Shown one piece after another: positions 1-12,654 of a stretch of 64,000 bases of DNA. The stretch comes from Anoplolepis gracilipes. Taxonomy: Eukaryota > Arthropoda > Insecta > Hymenoptera > Formicidae. Numbering within the stretch: position 1 is the stretch's first letter; every line of letters starts with the position of its first letter. The notes under the pieces are model-generated. The model was not told the DNA's origin. It worked only from the letters and a program-made list of their open reading frames with translations, and did no database searches. The translations under genes and the position numbers were made by a program. Location of the stretch: assembly GCF_047496725.1 (NCBI RefSeq), contig NC_132971.1:10003001-10067000 (forward strand), written 5' to 3'.

Positions 1-82
1 TTTATCAAAATTTTTAAAATTTTTTATGAAAACCATATTCCTTCATTTTAAAAAGAATGTACGACAGGTCTTAGACACCCTG
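1..82. mobile_element. Right end of a TA-flanked MITE cut by the window start
   Basis: The sequence ending GACACCCTG at 82, followed by TATATA, matches the terminal pattern CAGGGTGT (reverse complement) seen in complete elements at 14.8 and 61.0 kb. Only one end is present. Confidence 0.45.
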
Positions 83-1047
83 TATATAGATTGGATATAT
101 ATAAATATTGTGAACAATAATAATATATTCACAAGATTTGTCTATTTTATTTTACAGATAACAGAAAGATAAAGTTTCGAGTTGTTTCGTAAATTCCTTA
201 ATAATTATGCAAAATTCACTTGTCAATCTTTCAAGAGAATTTCATAGATTGAAATCAGTTCCATTAATAGTTTCAACAAGTTAGTTAAAACTCATTTTAT
301 AGCTTTGCCGATAAAGATCGTTCCATTCTACTCTCGTTACGTTTTTCATTTTAGTACTTATACGAATATGAGAAGCCTATATAAACCGCATTTCATCTCG
401 GGTCTTTATCGAATCATTATCTTCATATTTTTTTTATTCCTTATTATCCCCAAAATCATAAAATTTTGAAAGCGCCCAAAAGGAGATTATACATTGAAAA
501 AAAATTTAATTGTGAATTTCACTATCCTATCAATCATCATCATATGCGAAATTTATGAAAAGGGAAAAGAAGAAATTAAATGCACGCCAATCATATGCAT
601 TTTCATTTGCATCCATTTCCGCAAGCCATAATTACATACACGACTTCATATACGCGTATATTGCATAATTCACTTTTAATTTAAAGTCGATTTGAAAACT
701 CATGTAAACGTGCATTTACTTTCATCTCTGAAAAAGAGCACGTTCGATTTTCCAAATGTTTTCGACTCGTTCAAGTCGTTTTAGAGAGAAAAGTCTCGCG
801 ATCAAAGAGTCCATCAAATTAAAGGGGAAACAGCTTCAATCAAGAAAACATGAAGGGATATTATTACGTTCCTCTAGTATATTTCAGAGAATTTCTAGTT
901 ATCTAATAACCTAAATAACTTCTCGATCTATCTCAATGATTATAACAGCTCTTACTTTGGCTCTCATATATGGTGTTCAAAAACGCTCGGTGCAAAATAG
1001 AGTGCCATTCAATTATGGTAAACACATAGCCATAATGCGTTACATAT
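83..1047. other. Intergenic, nothing recognised
   Basis: AT-rich sequence with no open frame, RNA gene or repeat that can be supported. Confidence 0.6.
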
Positions 1048-1270
1048 TAGGGTAAACTCGGGTAAGATGGCCGTAGTTTTTTAAAATGCAAAAAACATAC
1101 TTTTATTTTTGTTATTTCTTAATAGTGTTTGGCGTATTATCTTCACTGAAGCTTAAATTACGTAATATTAATTATCGAAATTAAAAAGGAAAATATTTAA
1201 TAGAAATTTTATATTATCAAAATAGTACAACGTAGGCATTGGCCATCTTACCCAACTTTTAAGGCAAAGA

Positions 1271-1543
1271 CGAAGGGTTGGTCACTAACAGTTATAATGT
1301 ACAAAAATTACCCTTTGATACGGATTATCCTTAAATTATACCTCGGATTACTTAAGATTACCTAATAGTATCTCAAATTAAAAATAAGTTTTGAAAAAGA
1401 AATTTTACTTTAAATTATTTTAACGCTAAAGATTATTTAGATTTACCAAAAATAACCTTGGATTACCCAAAATTTTGCTGGGATTGCCGCTGAATTACCT
1501 AGCCCTTGTACCTCGTAAAATTACCTCAGTGACTAACCCCTCG
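1271..1543. mobile_element. hAT-like MITE nested in the mariner-like MITE
   Basis: Inverted termini CGAAGGGTTGGTCACT and CGAGGGGTTAGTCACT match at 14 of 16 positions. The flanking octamers GGCAAAGA (1263-1270) and GGAAAAGA (1544-1551) match at 7 of 8, as expected for the 8-bp target duplication of hAT elements. The related copy at 8.8 kb lacks the insert and reads straight through, which fixes the boundaries. The interior carries many short (G/A)ATTACC-type motifs. No coding frame. Confidence 0.8.
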
Positions 1544-1610
1544 GGAAAAGATGACCATAGTGACGGAAAGTTGGCCATAATATTTATAAAAAAATAGTGA
1601 AAACGAAAAT

Positions 1611-1756
1611 AAAAATTATTGGTCATATAACAATTTTATTTACATATCTTTATAATATGTCTATCGTCAATTACGATAGCTTAACTGTAATTTATTCGAA
1701 TTATAAAGATATTATAAAGATATGTAAATAAAATTGTTATATGACCAATAATTTTT
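1611..1756. repeat. Perfect 46-bp inverted repeat inside MITE copy 1
   Basis: Positions 1611-1656 and 1711-1756 are exact reverse complements around a 54-bp loop. The second arm is missing from the copy at 8.8 kb, so it was gained in this copy or lost in the other. Confidence 0.88.
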
Positions 1757-1971
1757 ATAAACTGTTAAGTTTTTAGTGGACAAATGAAAAATTTTGCAGG
1801 TAGTCAAAAGTAAAAATATGATATAAGATTCACAATATCGTTATTTCGAATAATGTATGCACATAAACTACTGTAAACATCGATTATCTTTGATAATGAC
1901 TAAAAAAGCGCGCTATGTAGCGATTATTGAAAAAATTACAGGCTATGGCCATCATACCCTAGTTTACCCTA

Positions 1972-3795
1972 TAACACAATATACAATATTCCATATTATT
2001 ATTGGCGCTTAAAAAAAAAAAAGAAAAAAAGGATTTATAATAGTTCTACGTCACTATTTTTCCCTCTCTCCCTGTATTTATGAACGGGTCTCATCATCTA
2101 TGTATACATGCGAACATGCGGAATATGAGGGAGCTGCCGCGGCTTCCGCGTTTCAAATCGTGTGATAGAAAACTGCAATTCCAGAACCACGGAACCGCTC
2201 CCGACTCGCGTTATGACGCGAGAAAATTGCAGCGGCGGTGCATTACTCGATAACGCGGCCTGTCGCTTTTCTTCTTCGTCTTCCTCGTCTTCTTCTTCTT
2301 CTTCTTCTTCTTCTCCCGCGACTAGCTCGGCAGAAGCGACAATGTAAAATATCTCAATCTCGTATACGACCGTGTATATATGTATAAAAGGAAAAATATA
2401 ATGGGCGAATAATAAGAGAAGAAAATTGAAAAAAAGTGAGGAAAATTCTCGGTTTCGAATTTTTAAGATTGTGATAAGACACGTTAATGAAATGAAAGCA
2501 TTTCGAGTCTCTCGATCTAAATTAATTAGCTCACGATAATCCTGTATGAAAAGTTTCTGTCGTAAAAATTTACACTAAAAATATTTCTCGTTTTTCAATT
2601 GCATTAATTAAAAACAAAAATTAAATTACCTTTCCTGGAAATAATCTATCACCGATCACCGCTTTTCAGTGACATTTCAACTAATTCAATTTAAGAGAGC
2701 GATTTTTCCTATAAATTACAAACATGTATGTACGAGTGCGATAATCACATATAAAAAAAATTAATCACAATAAAAAAAAAATATATATATATATAGAACA
2801 GCGTGGAAGAATATGCGTTTTAAAATCATTTATTTTCATTCTTGCCTCACCGTCATCCCTCAAAATATCCTACTCGTGCGCGCACGCGCGCTTGATATTA
2901 ACATAACATTAACTTTATATTCGGTGGAAAAACGGAAGTTCTCTCCTGAAGAATAATGCATGAGGACATTGTGAGTTTGATAAACGGTGAATGTATTAAA
3001 ATGTCGAATCAGCAGCTTGAAGAAGCTCCGAACACTCGTCGTCGTCTATCGAGTATTTGCTCGAACGCGACTGAATTGTTCGACTTTCTCCAACTCGCAG
3101 ATTTGGAGCGCGCTCATGCGTACTTTCGAGAATACGGATCACAACGAGATCATTAACGCGGAATCATATTCGCGGCAAACTTCTTGTATCGTCGCGTCCT
3201 CGTTTTCATAAAATTCACGCACGATAAACGACAGCGATCACGCGTACTCTCTCGAACACCAAATTATTCTTGCTATTTTCATTTCGTTATTTTCGATCAA
3301 AAAAATCGACTGTTATTCGACATTTTAAGTATTTAATTATATAACCGTGTGTAATTAAATGCGATTCAATACAATGTAAATAGAGAGAGTCAAATATATA
3401 CATATTAAATAAAACAACGTTTTAAATTAACACAAACGGCTCCAATGAAAATAAACAAAATAATAAACAGGTTCAAGGAGCAATTAGTAGATTTATATGC
3501 AATAATGATTGAATAAAAATTAAACGTATAATACGCGAGAACAATCTTGGTAAATTAAGAAATTCGCAAAAATAATAAAACTCACTTAAATAATAAAATA
3601 AAATATCGTAAATTGCGCAAAAATAATGATGCACAAATAAAACGGAAATATATAAAAAATAAAAATACCAAGATGTAAAATCTCAAGAAAAAATTGAAAG
3701 TTGTCGATCAATGAAAAACAAAATTTATTTAGATAGAAATTTTGGTTTACGGAAAACTTGCACTGTTCCGCGCTTTACGTTATCGAAAGCCGGAA

Positions 3796-3836
<41 letters not shown>

Positions 3837-6800
3837 AAAATGACAGTTCTTCCCGATCCGAAGCACGCATCGATAAAATCGGATTAGTCGGTTTCACGCT
3901 CGTGCTTCTCCCGCGATCGATTACTGTAATAACACGATCGCGCGAAGAAACGGAGTGAATTTCAAAGAGCGACAACTTGCAGCGGTAGATCGTAAAAATT
4001 TTCTCCGTATAGATAAGATCCGTCAAAGGAAAAATCGACAGTTATACGATCGTCCTTTCGAGTATTACAAAGCGCGGGGGCTTTTTATACCGCGGTTGAG
4101 AGCGCGACGGTAGGTATTATGCATTCCGCAAGTTTCCTAACGGCTGAACGACACCGTGGACGATGCTGCGACGGAGCTTTTTAACAAATGACACTGCGCA
4201 TTCTCGCGAATGTCTCTCGCAATACACATCGTCGTCGTAGCAAGTTTAAAGCGCACGCCCGCAGTAATAAGGACACGAGTGTGCACCCCGGATTTTACGA
4301 TAACGACTGACCAACGCGGGAACCAACAGGAATTTTATCGCATACCGACTATTTTAATGTGCATTTCTATCTCTCTCTGTCTCTCTCTCTCTCTTTTGCT
4401 CTTTTATTTTCGAGGAATTCATCCGTTCCGTTTTATTCAGATACATCTGTTCGCAGCTTGTATGACAACGCGTACGATTTTCCATTTTTATCCACGCCAA
4501 AAACGCGGGATAGCTAGTTGCCGGTTTCGTTGATAGTGCAAAAAGTCGACAAAAATTATATATCGATAAAAATGAAAAATTTTTCTTGAACAGAAAAAAA
4601 TGTTTGGCCATATAAATGTTTGTGTGATTAAATATTCAATATTCTTGATACATTTGTTTTTCATGAATGTTGGGGTAATTTAATTAAAATTGCATGGAAT
4701 CACTGTAATCTCACTAATTCTGAATGTTGTATAAAGCATGAGCTGAACAAACAAACAGGAAACGGATCGTTTTATAATTACAAGAATTATTTCTATAATA
4801 AATATTCTCGCGAGAATATAATTGTATGATAAAGCGTACGTTGCATACAGGTTCCCGTCTACGTACATTCAAACGTACATATCACAAAGCCAGACAAATC
4901 CAGCTTCTGTAGAAAGCTATGTTGCTGTAACGTTATTGTGGAATTAAGATCCTTACGGGAATTAGAGCGACTAAATTCTGAATACAAATACTCGAGCATC
5001 GATATCGTGAGTTGCCAAAGCTTCAAAGCGCCAACACCAAATCCGTTTGATAGTTTCTAAGTCTTCCTTTGAATGCAAGTCTATAAGTATAGCAACAAAG
5101 TGATAGAATATATGCATATCAAATTTTAACAATATTAAATTTAAATGTCTATTTCACCCGAAGCGTATGAAAATATTTACATCATTTATTACAGAACATC
5201 GAATTCGATAATTATTTTACATGTTTCTCATAATTATTCAAAATGTGCTAACGCAAAACTTTTTAATTTTCTAAATATTTTCTATAATATTCTATTATAA
5301 ATCATTAATCTTTGCATTTTCCACAAATCAATTACCCAAGATTCCGTATCTTCCACTCGAATATTGAGACAGGAGAGATATGCACGCCATCCCCTTTTAA
5401 ATCCCCAAAGAGGGTCAGAGCAATGCAATCTAGAGATGAAGAGAAAAAAAAAAGAAAGGAAATAATTTTCTCTGAAATCCCTCGTATTTCCACCGCGCGC
5501 TATATAATACAGATTAAGTAAATCTGCATGCACGATTGTTTCGTACTTGGCACTATTTCGCGCGAGTGGGAGGCGAGGGAGACGACCTTTATAATCGCGA
5601 CATCGCGGAGAGGACCTTCGCGGGAGAAACTTGAGACGAGAGGGTGCGAGAAAGATAAAGGGAAACAGAGCGAAGAGAGAGTCTGAGTAGGTTGGCGCCG
5701 GCACTTCCGCGAATTTCTCTCGTATCCGCGCCAACCACTCGTTTCCACCCCCGACTAACAGTGGAATAACGTTGCGACGCTCATCTCAAGTAAATGTTCG
5801 TACGTGTGAGTGTTTATTTGTGCGTGACCACCGTAATAAATTTTCGTAGAAAATATTTCGCTTATACACGCACCAGTTATTACAAATATATAAACAGCAC
5901 GAAACTGTCGCGTTATATCTCACGTATTTATTACTAGTCTGCTTCCTTCATAATTGTTTGTGATTAAAGAAGTCCAAAAAAAAATAATAGATTCTTGATA
6001 TCGAAAAAAAAGGTATTTTTTCATTATTTTTTATAAATAGTTTTTCATTATTTTTCAAATATTTTTAATTTGTCTTTTTTCGAATAATTTTAATAAATTG
6101 ATAAAACTTTTGCCACAAATTATATCAAACACGACATGAGTCAAATAATTTTCAGTTAGATGCATAATAAACATTTTTGTCATCCGAATTATGTTGATCC
6201 GAGTTTGTATCATTTTAATCACAAAAATGTCATTGAGTCATTAAAATTGTTCTCAAAAAATAAAATAAAAAAATGGAAGCATTAATAATTAATTTTTAGT
6301 TTATAAAATGTTTATATTCGTAAATTAAATGGATGGAGAAAGCTGACCGTAAATGACATTTCGGTACTCTTTAATAATAGTAAAAATGTGAAAAAATATG
6401 TCGAAAAAATTAAAACAATGCGAGTATTTTTTTTTCAAAATACTATATTTTATTAATAATAAAAAAAAAAAAAACACCGAGTGTAAAATCTCTATTAAAG
6501 TACTTTTATTCCGCAATGATGGATTAATTGTTTTGAAAATTGTCCTGCTTTTAATTAAAAAACGTACGCTACGTTTTATAACACAAATTTTTTTTCTCCT
6601 CTCTAAAAAAAAAAAAAAAAAAATAAATAAAATCGAGAGTGCATCTTCTTGTACACTCTTATCGTTTGAAACACCGACGCAGACAACCAGCTGCTTTCGC
6701 CTCGATTCATATGAAAGACCTCGAGAGACCATCTCCCGTCATCATGGCAACCATTACTTTGCTACTGCCACACCGATGTCTTCCCTTCCTTTTGTAATTT

Positions 6801-8192
6801 AGCTTGTCGCAAGAAAATACATGCCACGCATCCTTTGCGACGAGAATCTTACCTAAAATTGTGCAAAAGGAAATATCGCCCGATTCTATCATTCTCTGAT
6901 GCTCGCATTACGTTAATCTAATTGACGAAAATACCCAAAGAAAAAGATATTGTCAATTTAATGATAAGATTGTGTTTAGAGGGATGTAACAAAGAGTTAA
7001 ACAAAATGACTTCAAATATAAAAAAAAAAAGAACCAAATATTATCTTGATCCGTCAAAATATGACGTATTTTAATTCGAAATAATTATCTCATTGAAAGA
7101 TACAAGTATAGTATATCCTCTTTAACTGTCATACGTACATTTACGATTTTCCGCTAAAATATAAAAGCTGTTGAGAACGTCTGAATAATAAGATTTACTA
7201 GCATACGTAATAACGTCAGTAGTACAAGTAAATATTTCTGACTTACATCTTACTTTTTTTTTTTTTTTTATAAAGTCGGAAGGTAAATCAGTCAGAAAAT
7301 AGCAGCATTATTCCATTTTCTCGGGAAAAATTGCCAATATAATATCTAAATTCCATTTGATTTCTTGTCAGTAATGTTATGATGTTGTTTCAATATTCCG
7401 ATATTCGATTTTCGTGCTATAGATAGTGTCATAATATATGATAACCATGCATGCGACAAATACAATATCGTGTTTGCGACACAAAAACGTGTCGCATAAA
7501 AAAGTAACTAAAAAACGCATTAAAGAACTTAAAATAAAAAATAAAACGTGACCCGTATATTTTCCATCTTCTTTCTTTCAATTTTATTTCTTTCTATTCT
7601 TTTTTTGTTCTTACTTTCAATCAGAAAATTTCTTTTCTCTTCTTAAATCATTAAAAACGATTAAAAATATAGATTACGTTTCATTTTTCATAAGCTCTGC
7701 AATTATTCTTAAAAATTAAAGATTTTAAGTATGAAAATTTAAGCCATTTTCTTTTATAATCCTCAAAGATTTCAATCTTTTTCTAGTAATGTAAAAATGC
7801 ATTTCTGCAGGTAATATTCAACGTTGTAAAAAATCTATATGAGATTAAACATAAAAGAATATTTATTCCTATTTATATAGCTAGAACTTTGTGCGACGTG
7901 TAGGTATTACTTATACAAACTTCTGGAAACTTTTTTTTTCTTTTTTTTGGTAAAAAAATCTTTGCCGGAAGTAAGCAACACCTCTTGCCAGACAGAAATA
8001 TGCGGAGAATGAAAAAGAAGCAACATTTACGCGAGTTTCATGAACGTGTACTTTTCCCGCGTTCCGGTATAAAATGTTTCCCATTTGCGGATCCTGACAA
8101 GTTTTTCGGTCATTATTCTCGCGAGAAGCACCATTTATCATTGGAAAATCATTACGTTGTTCCATTTACTTAACGATCTTCATTAACTCACT

Positions 8193-8195
<3 letters not shown>
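1972..8195. other. Intergenic, no supported gene
   Basis: Contains a short TCT/TCG run (2269-2315), an A tract (3799-3834) and scattered A/T tracts. Small open frames here have no signal peptide, domain or codon pattern to support them. A GC-richer patch at about 5.5-5.75 kb, with GA-rich strand bias, shows nothing further. Confidence 0.6.

Positions 8196-8270
<75 letters not shown>
8196..8270. repeat. TC dinucleotide microsatellite
   Basis: About 37 uninterrupted CT/TC units, followed by a short degenerate ACACTCACTC stretch. Confidence 0.95.
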
Positions 8271-8274
<4 letters not shown>

Positions 8275-8738
8275 TCACTCTCTCTCGCAGGACTTTATAC
8301 AATTACACCTCGGTCAGTATTTTATTATTTCATTATCATCGAGATCACAATCGCGACGGCATTTTCATTACATTTGCACTGTTTTATTTCCTATAATTGC
8401 GATCTCTATCTCGATAGAGATTTATATACGGATAATTTATCGGAAAAGTCCACTTACGACTTGGACAAGGATTGAGAACTTTAGTTCATGTGGCGATTCA
8501 CAAGGACTAACGGCATCTGGAAATTCGAGAACGAAACCGCGCCGACAGTAGCCGTTAATTAAACTGGCCATTGGATTCACGCGATGAATTCAAGTCGGCA
8601 GCCCATATATTCGTATCGTGAAAGTAACTTTGGAAACGCGGTAACGAGGCAATCGACGAACCTTTATAAATGTGTTGTCGCGCAATATTATATAAAATCC
8701 CTTAGATTGATCTTTCATAGCGGCAGCGTTTTAATTAT

Positions 8739-8811
8739 ATCATAATCTTTGTACCGCGAAACGAGAATGCGTCATATAATCTACAAAAAAAAAATATTGT
8801 AATAGAAAGTA
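8739..8811. repeat. Left copy of a 74-bp direct repeat flanking a MITE
   Basis: The sequence starting ATCATAATCTTTGTA and ending AATAGAAAGTA recurs at 9397-9470 with about ten differences. The MITE at 8812-9393 sits exactly between the two copies. Confidence 0.85.
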
Positions 8812-9393
8812 GGGTAAACTCAGGTAAGATGGCCATAGTTTTTTAAAATGCAAGAAACATACTTTATTTTTCTATAGTGTTTGGCATATTATATATCTTC
8901 CCTGAAGCTTAAATTACGTAATATTATCGAAATTAAAAGCAAAATATTTAATAGAAATTTTATATTATCAAAATACTATAACGTGAGCATTGGCCATCTT
9001 ACCCAACTTTTAAGGAAAAGATGACCATAGTGACGGAAAGATGGCCATAGTATTTATAAAAAAAATAGTGAAAACGAAAATAAAAATTATTGGTCATATA
9101 ACAATTTACATATCTTTATAATATGTCTAACGTCGATTACGATAGCTTAACTGTCATTTATTCGACGTTATAACAGTTTTTAGCGGACAAATGAAAAACT
9201 TTGCAGGTAGTCAAAAGTAAATATATGATACAAGATTCACAATATCGTTATTTCGAATAATATATGCACATAAACTACTGTAAATATCGATTACCTTTGA
9301 TAATGACTAAAAAAGCGCACTATGGAGCGATTATTGAAAAAATTACAGCCTATAGCTATCTTTTCCGTATGGCTATCATATCCTAGTTTACCC
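8812..9393. mobile_element. Tc1/mariner-like MITE, copy 2 (582 bp)
   Basis: Same family as 1050-1969. It has the terminus GGGTAAACTCAGGTAAGATG, an inverted right end and TA on both sides (8810-8811 and 9394-9395). It lacks both the nested hAT-like insert and the extra palindromic arm of copy 1, and so is closer to the family's basic form. No coding capacity. Confidence 0.85.
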
Positions 9394-9396
9394 TAC

Positions 9397-9470
9397 ATCA
9401 TAATCTTTGTATCATGAAACGAGAATGCGTCATGTAATCTACACAAAAGAAAATATTGCAATAGAAAGTA
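9397..9470. repeat. Right copy of the 74-bp direct repeat flanking a MITE
   Basis: Matches 8739-8811 across its whole length apart from scattered substitutions and small indels. The empty site would be a tandem pair joined at GTACAT. Confidence 0.85.
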
Positions 9471-9782
9471 CAATAGAATATTTACATATTCGTGAAACAT
9501 ATTAACATTATAAGAGGAATCAATACTTTTATTCAATAATATTATGTATATTTTACGAAAGGACAATAATAACAAATAAATTATAATAATAAATAAATTA
9601 CTGACAGCAATTTTTTACAATAATATGTATTGTCATTTTAATATGTTTATTAATTATATTTCCAATTTACAATTTTTTTATAATGCGAAATAAAATGTAT
9701 TCTTAATTTGTATATATAGTAAAAATTTTTCTGTGACCGTTCAAATTTGAATGACATTTAAATGTGACATGTAAGCAGTACC

Positions 9783-10072
9783 TATATTGAATCCTCCTTT
9801 TCGCTCTGCCGTCGACATTACGATGATATAAGTAAAAAGCTTTATTACATGATTCAATCACGACTGAGATTATGAAATTGTAATTCTTCCTCAAACTCGT
9901 TTGTCTGCCCCTTAAATGGTCAAAGTAGTATATTGAACCCTCCTCCTTTCCTGCCGTCGACATCGCGATAATAAGTAAAAAGCTTTATTACACGATTCAA
10001 TCGTGACTGAGATTATAAAATTGTAATTCTTCCTCAAACTCGCTTGTCTGCCCCTTAAACGATCAAATCAAG
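9783..10072. repeat. Tandem duplication, about 146-bp period
   Basis: TATATTGAATCCTCC at 9783 recurs as TATATTGAACCCTCC at 9929, and the two units stay aligned to the shared CTTGTCTGCCCCTTAAA (T in place of C in unit 1) and beyond. The divergence is moderate, so the duplication is older than the one at 48.5 kb. No coding role is evident. Confidence 0.88.
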
Positions 10073-11027
10073 TTTATCTTGAAAATTTTGCGAGAAGGCC
10101 AATTAATGATTTGAAACATTTTAAAATTTTATCAATTCGAAATGTTGTACAATATACATAACAATTTGGAAAAATTAATTTGAAGAGAAGAATGAAATGA
10201 AATCTAAAGGAAGAGATAAGATTGGCTGAAAAGAAAAAAATCTCAACTTTCAAATTAATCACAGGCGAGAAAGCAAGTTTTTTTGCGCGATACTCGATAA
10301 CAATTAAAATGTTCATTAAATCTTGTGATGAAATTTGCGTTTGCATTAATGCCTTACGCAAAGCTTGCATAAAGGAGGGAGCATCGCGTGCGAGACTTGT
10401 CGCGTTTCTCCAGCGTGGACCAAGAGGAGAGATGAAATATTCTCGTGTTAACTTGGGCCAAACAATCGCGCGGCTCTCGTCGCCGTAAGGCACCCATTAG
10501 TTTGCAATCCTCGGCTGTGCAAAGTGTACAATAAAGTGCGACACCGAAAAGCGACTCTCGCCACCACAACCACACACATGGCGCTTTATGCGTGATACAA
10601 AGCGACATAAAAAATGCCTCGCATGCCCAGTTCCCTTTCCATTTTAGTTTAATAGAAAACTGTCAAGTGTGACCTGAAATGTCTCGCTCGATACAAACGA
10701 GAATAACTATAGTATAAGAATATAACTGCGAACTAGTCTTTACTTTTTTTTTCTTTTCGGCATCTGTGTCAATTTAATTAAGCGTACATATATACATATT
10801 TCAGCAAGTGTTACGGATCGATAAGAATCGTAAAATATTTATCAACGATTTGGCAATTTTCGATGCACAGGTATAATAAATTATGGATGGAAATTATTTT
10901 GATTTTATTACAAAATGAGAATTTTTTTTCATGTCAGGCATTGTTTTTAAGAGAGAGGAGAGAATCAAGCAACATTATTAATGTGACATTTCATAACAAA
11001 ATTTTATCGCTAATATTATATTAATTT

Positions 11028-11265
11028 ATTTTAATTTGAATTTTAAATTTGAAATTTTGAAGGTTTAAATTTTAAATTTTAAGTAAGTTAATTTGATTTG
11101 AAGGATTGGATTTTCGAATTTTAATTTTAATTTTAAATGTGATATTAATGTTAATTTTAATTCTAATTTTGATTTTAAGTTTTAAGTTTTAATTTTAAGT
11201 TTGTTTAATTTAAGTTTAATTGCAATTTCTGATTTAAATTTGGAATTTGATTTTAACTTAAAATT
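11028..11265. repeat. Low-complexity TTTAAATTT/TTTTAA-rich stretch
   Basis: Repeated AATTTTAA/TTTAAATT words with little else for over 200 bases. It is a degenerate simple repeat rather than a clean tandem array. Confidence 0.7.
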
Positions 11266-11788
11266 CTGGATAAAAATAGATTGGCAGGTTTCAAAGAATA
11301 TTATATAGTTTATATATGTATATGTTTGTGTATATAGATATTTATATTTATATTTAGATGTTTATGTTTATATATATATACACATGTATGTATATATATA
11401 TATATATGTATTATATTTATTATATTTTCTATATTTTATGGAGTTATTTTGTTAATTTCAGTTTTGTTTATTATATTTTATAAGATATATTTTTGGTTTA
11501 TATTTGATAGAATTAGTAAGCGTATTTATATGGTTTATAAAATTCAAGATATGAAATGATTATATGCAAATACGTGAAACATGTAAGCTGGAAGCCATCC
11601 TAAGCCGAAAGGCAAGAATTAAGAATAAATAAATAATAAATAATATATCAATTTTTATAAAAAATTTTTAGACACAACTATTGATACGCACAAAGACACA
11701 TATACACACGTAATGTTATAATTCACAATTATGTAGATACATTTAAATTTTCAAGTATCGTTAAATTCTGTGGAGAAAGAAATACGAA

Positions 11789-11815
11789 AGAGAGAGAGAG
11801 AGAGAGAGAGAGAGA
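11789..11815. repeat. GA dinucleotide microsatellite
   Basis: About 13 uninterrupted AG units. Confidence 0.9.
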
Positions 11816-12312
11816 ACTGCCTTATTTAAAGTATATATAAAAGTAACTAAAATTTTAACTCACAGAAACTGCTCTTATAAGATCTCTCTTAGTACCTAGT
11901 TTACAAGTTGCCGACTTCTTGGAAATTTTTTACCATTTAAACGGTCAGAGAACACGAGTAGCAATAACATTACGTTTTTTACCTCTCGTCCTCGGTTGAA
12001 GGGTCACGAGTACTCCGATCGTCGCGTTTTCACGCCTAAATCCACGCTGATTACCGATACCTTTATCGGTGTCAATCAAAAGCGAGCGTTATTGTTGTTA
12101 ATAAGCAAGCGAGATTAAATCAAGCGAGACAAAATCAAACCGAGAGGGACGCGTGTCTCGCCGTCGGGATTTGCCGTGTAACTTTAGGGCAAATGCGGTA
12201 ACGAGGTAATACACACGCCGTGCACGTCTATGCGAGTCCGCCCGTATGGCGGGAGTGTAATTCGTATCACCGGTGAACCCAGTGTGGCAGTTAACTGAGT
12301 TACTGAGGGCTC

Positions 12313-12316
<4 letters not shown>

Positions 12317-12373
<57 letters not shown>
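12317..12373. repeat. TA dinucleotide microsatellite
   Basis: About 28 uninterrupted TA units in an otherwise GC-richer patch (12.0-12.5 kb). Confidence 0.95.
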
Positions 12374-12376
<3 letters not shown>

Positions 12377-12654
12377 GTGTACGTACAGGTCGGACGGTAT
12401 ATGCTACGAACCGCAAGTGCCACGCTGTTGTCGACACGGCGTTTTCGTAGCCCTTCGCAACCCCCGGGGATATTACTTTGATCCGCGTGTTGCTTTACGT
12501 CAAAACGCTATACAGAATGCGTTATCAGCTAGCTATCGGCTTTCGCAGTACATATTATGCCTTTTATCCTCGTCCTTTTAATCCGAATAAGCGAGCCACT
12601 TTTCTAACAAAGTTAATTTCTCGTAAATAAATGATCGTAAAACAATATATTTAA

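Larger units (their letters stand above)
1050..1969. mobile_element. Tc1/mariner-like MITE, copy 1 (920 bp), with nested insertion
   Basis: Termini GGGTAAACTCGGGTAAGATG and, inverted, GGGTAAACTAGGGTATGATG are flanked by TA on both sides (1048-1049 and 1970-1971), the target duplication typical of Tc1/mariner. No transposase frame is present, so it is non-autonomous. A second copy lies at 8812-9393. Relative to that copy, this one carries a 273-bp inserted element (1271-1543) and an extra inverted arm (1711-1756). Confidence 0.85.
10073..12316. other. Intergenic, no supported gene
   Basis: Includes the TTTTAA-rich stretch at 11028-11265, a TATG/TATA-rich patch (11290-11420) and a GA microsatellite (11789-11815). 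Open frames at 10.07-10.6 kb lack recognisable features. Confidence 0.6.

Noticed and set aside
2956..3156. 66-codon open frame with a natural-looking composition
   Set aside because: No family, signal or splice context, and an overlapping second frame is just as open.
1050..9393. Two mariner-like copies read as ends of one large autonomous transposon
   Set aside because: Each copy has its own complete pair of inverted termini and TA flanks, and no transposase frame lies between them.
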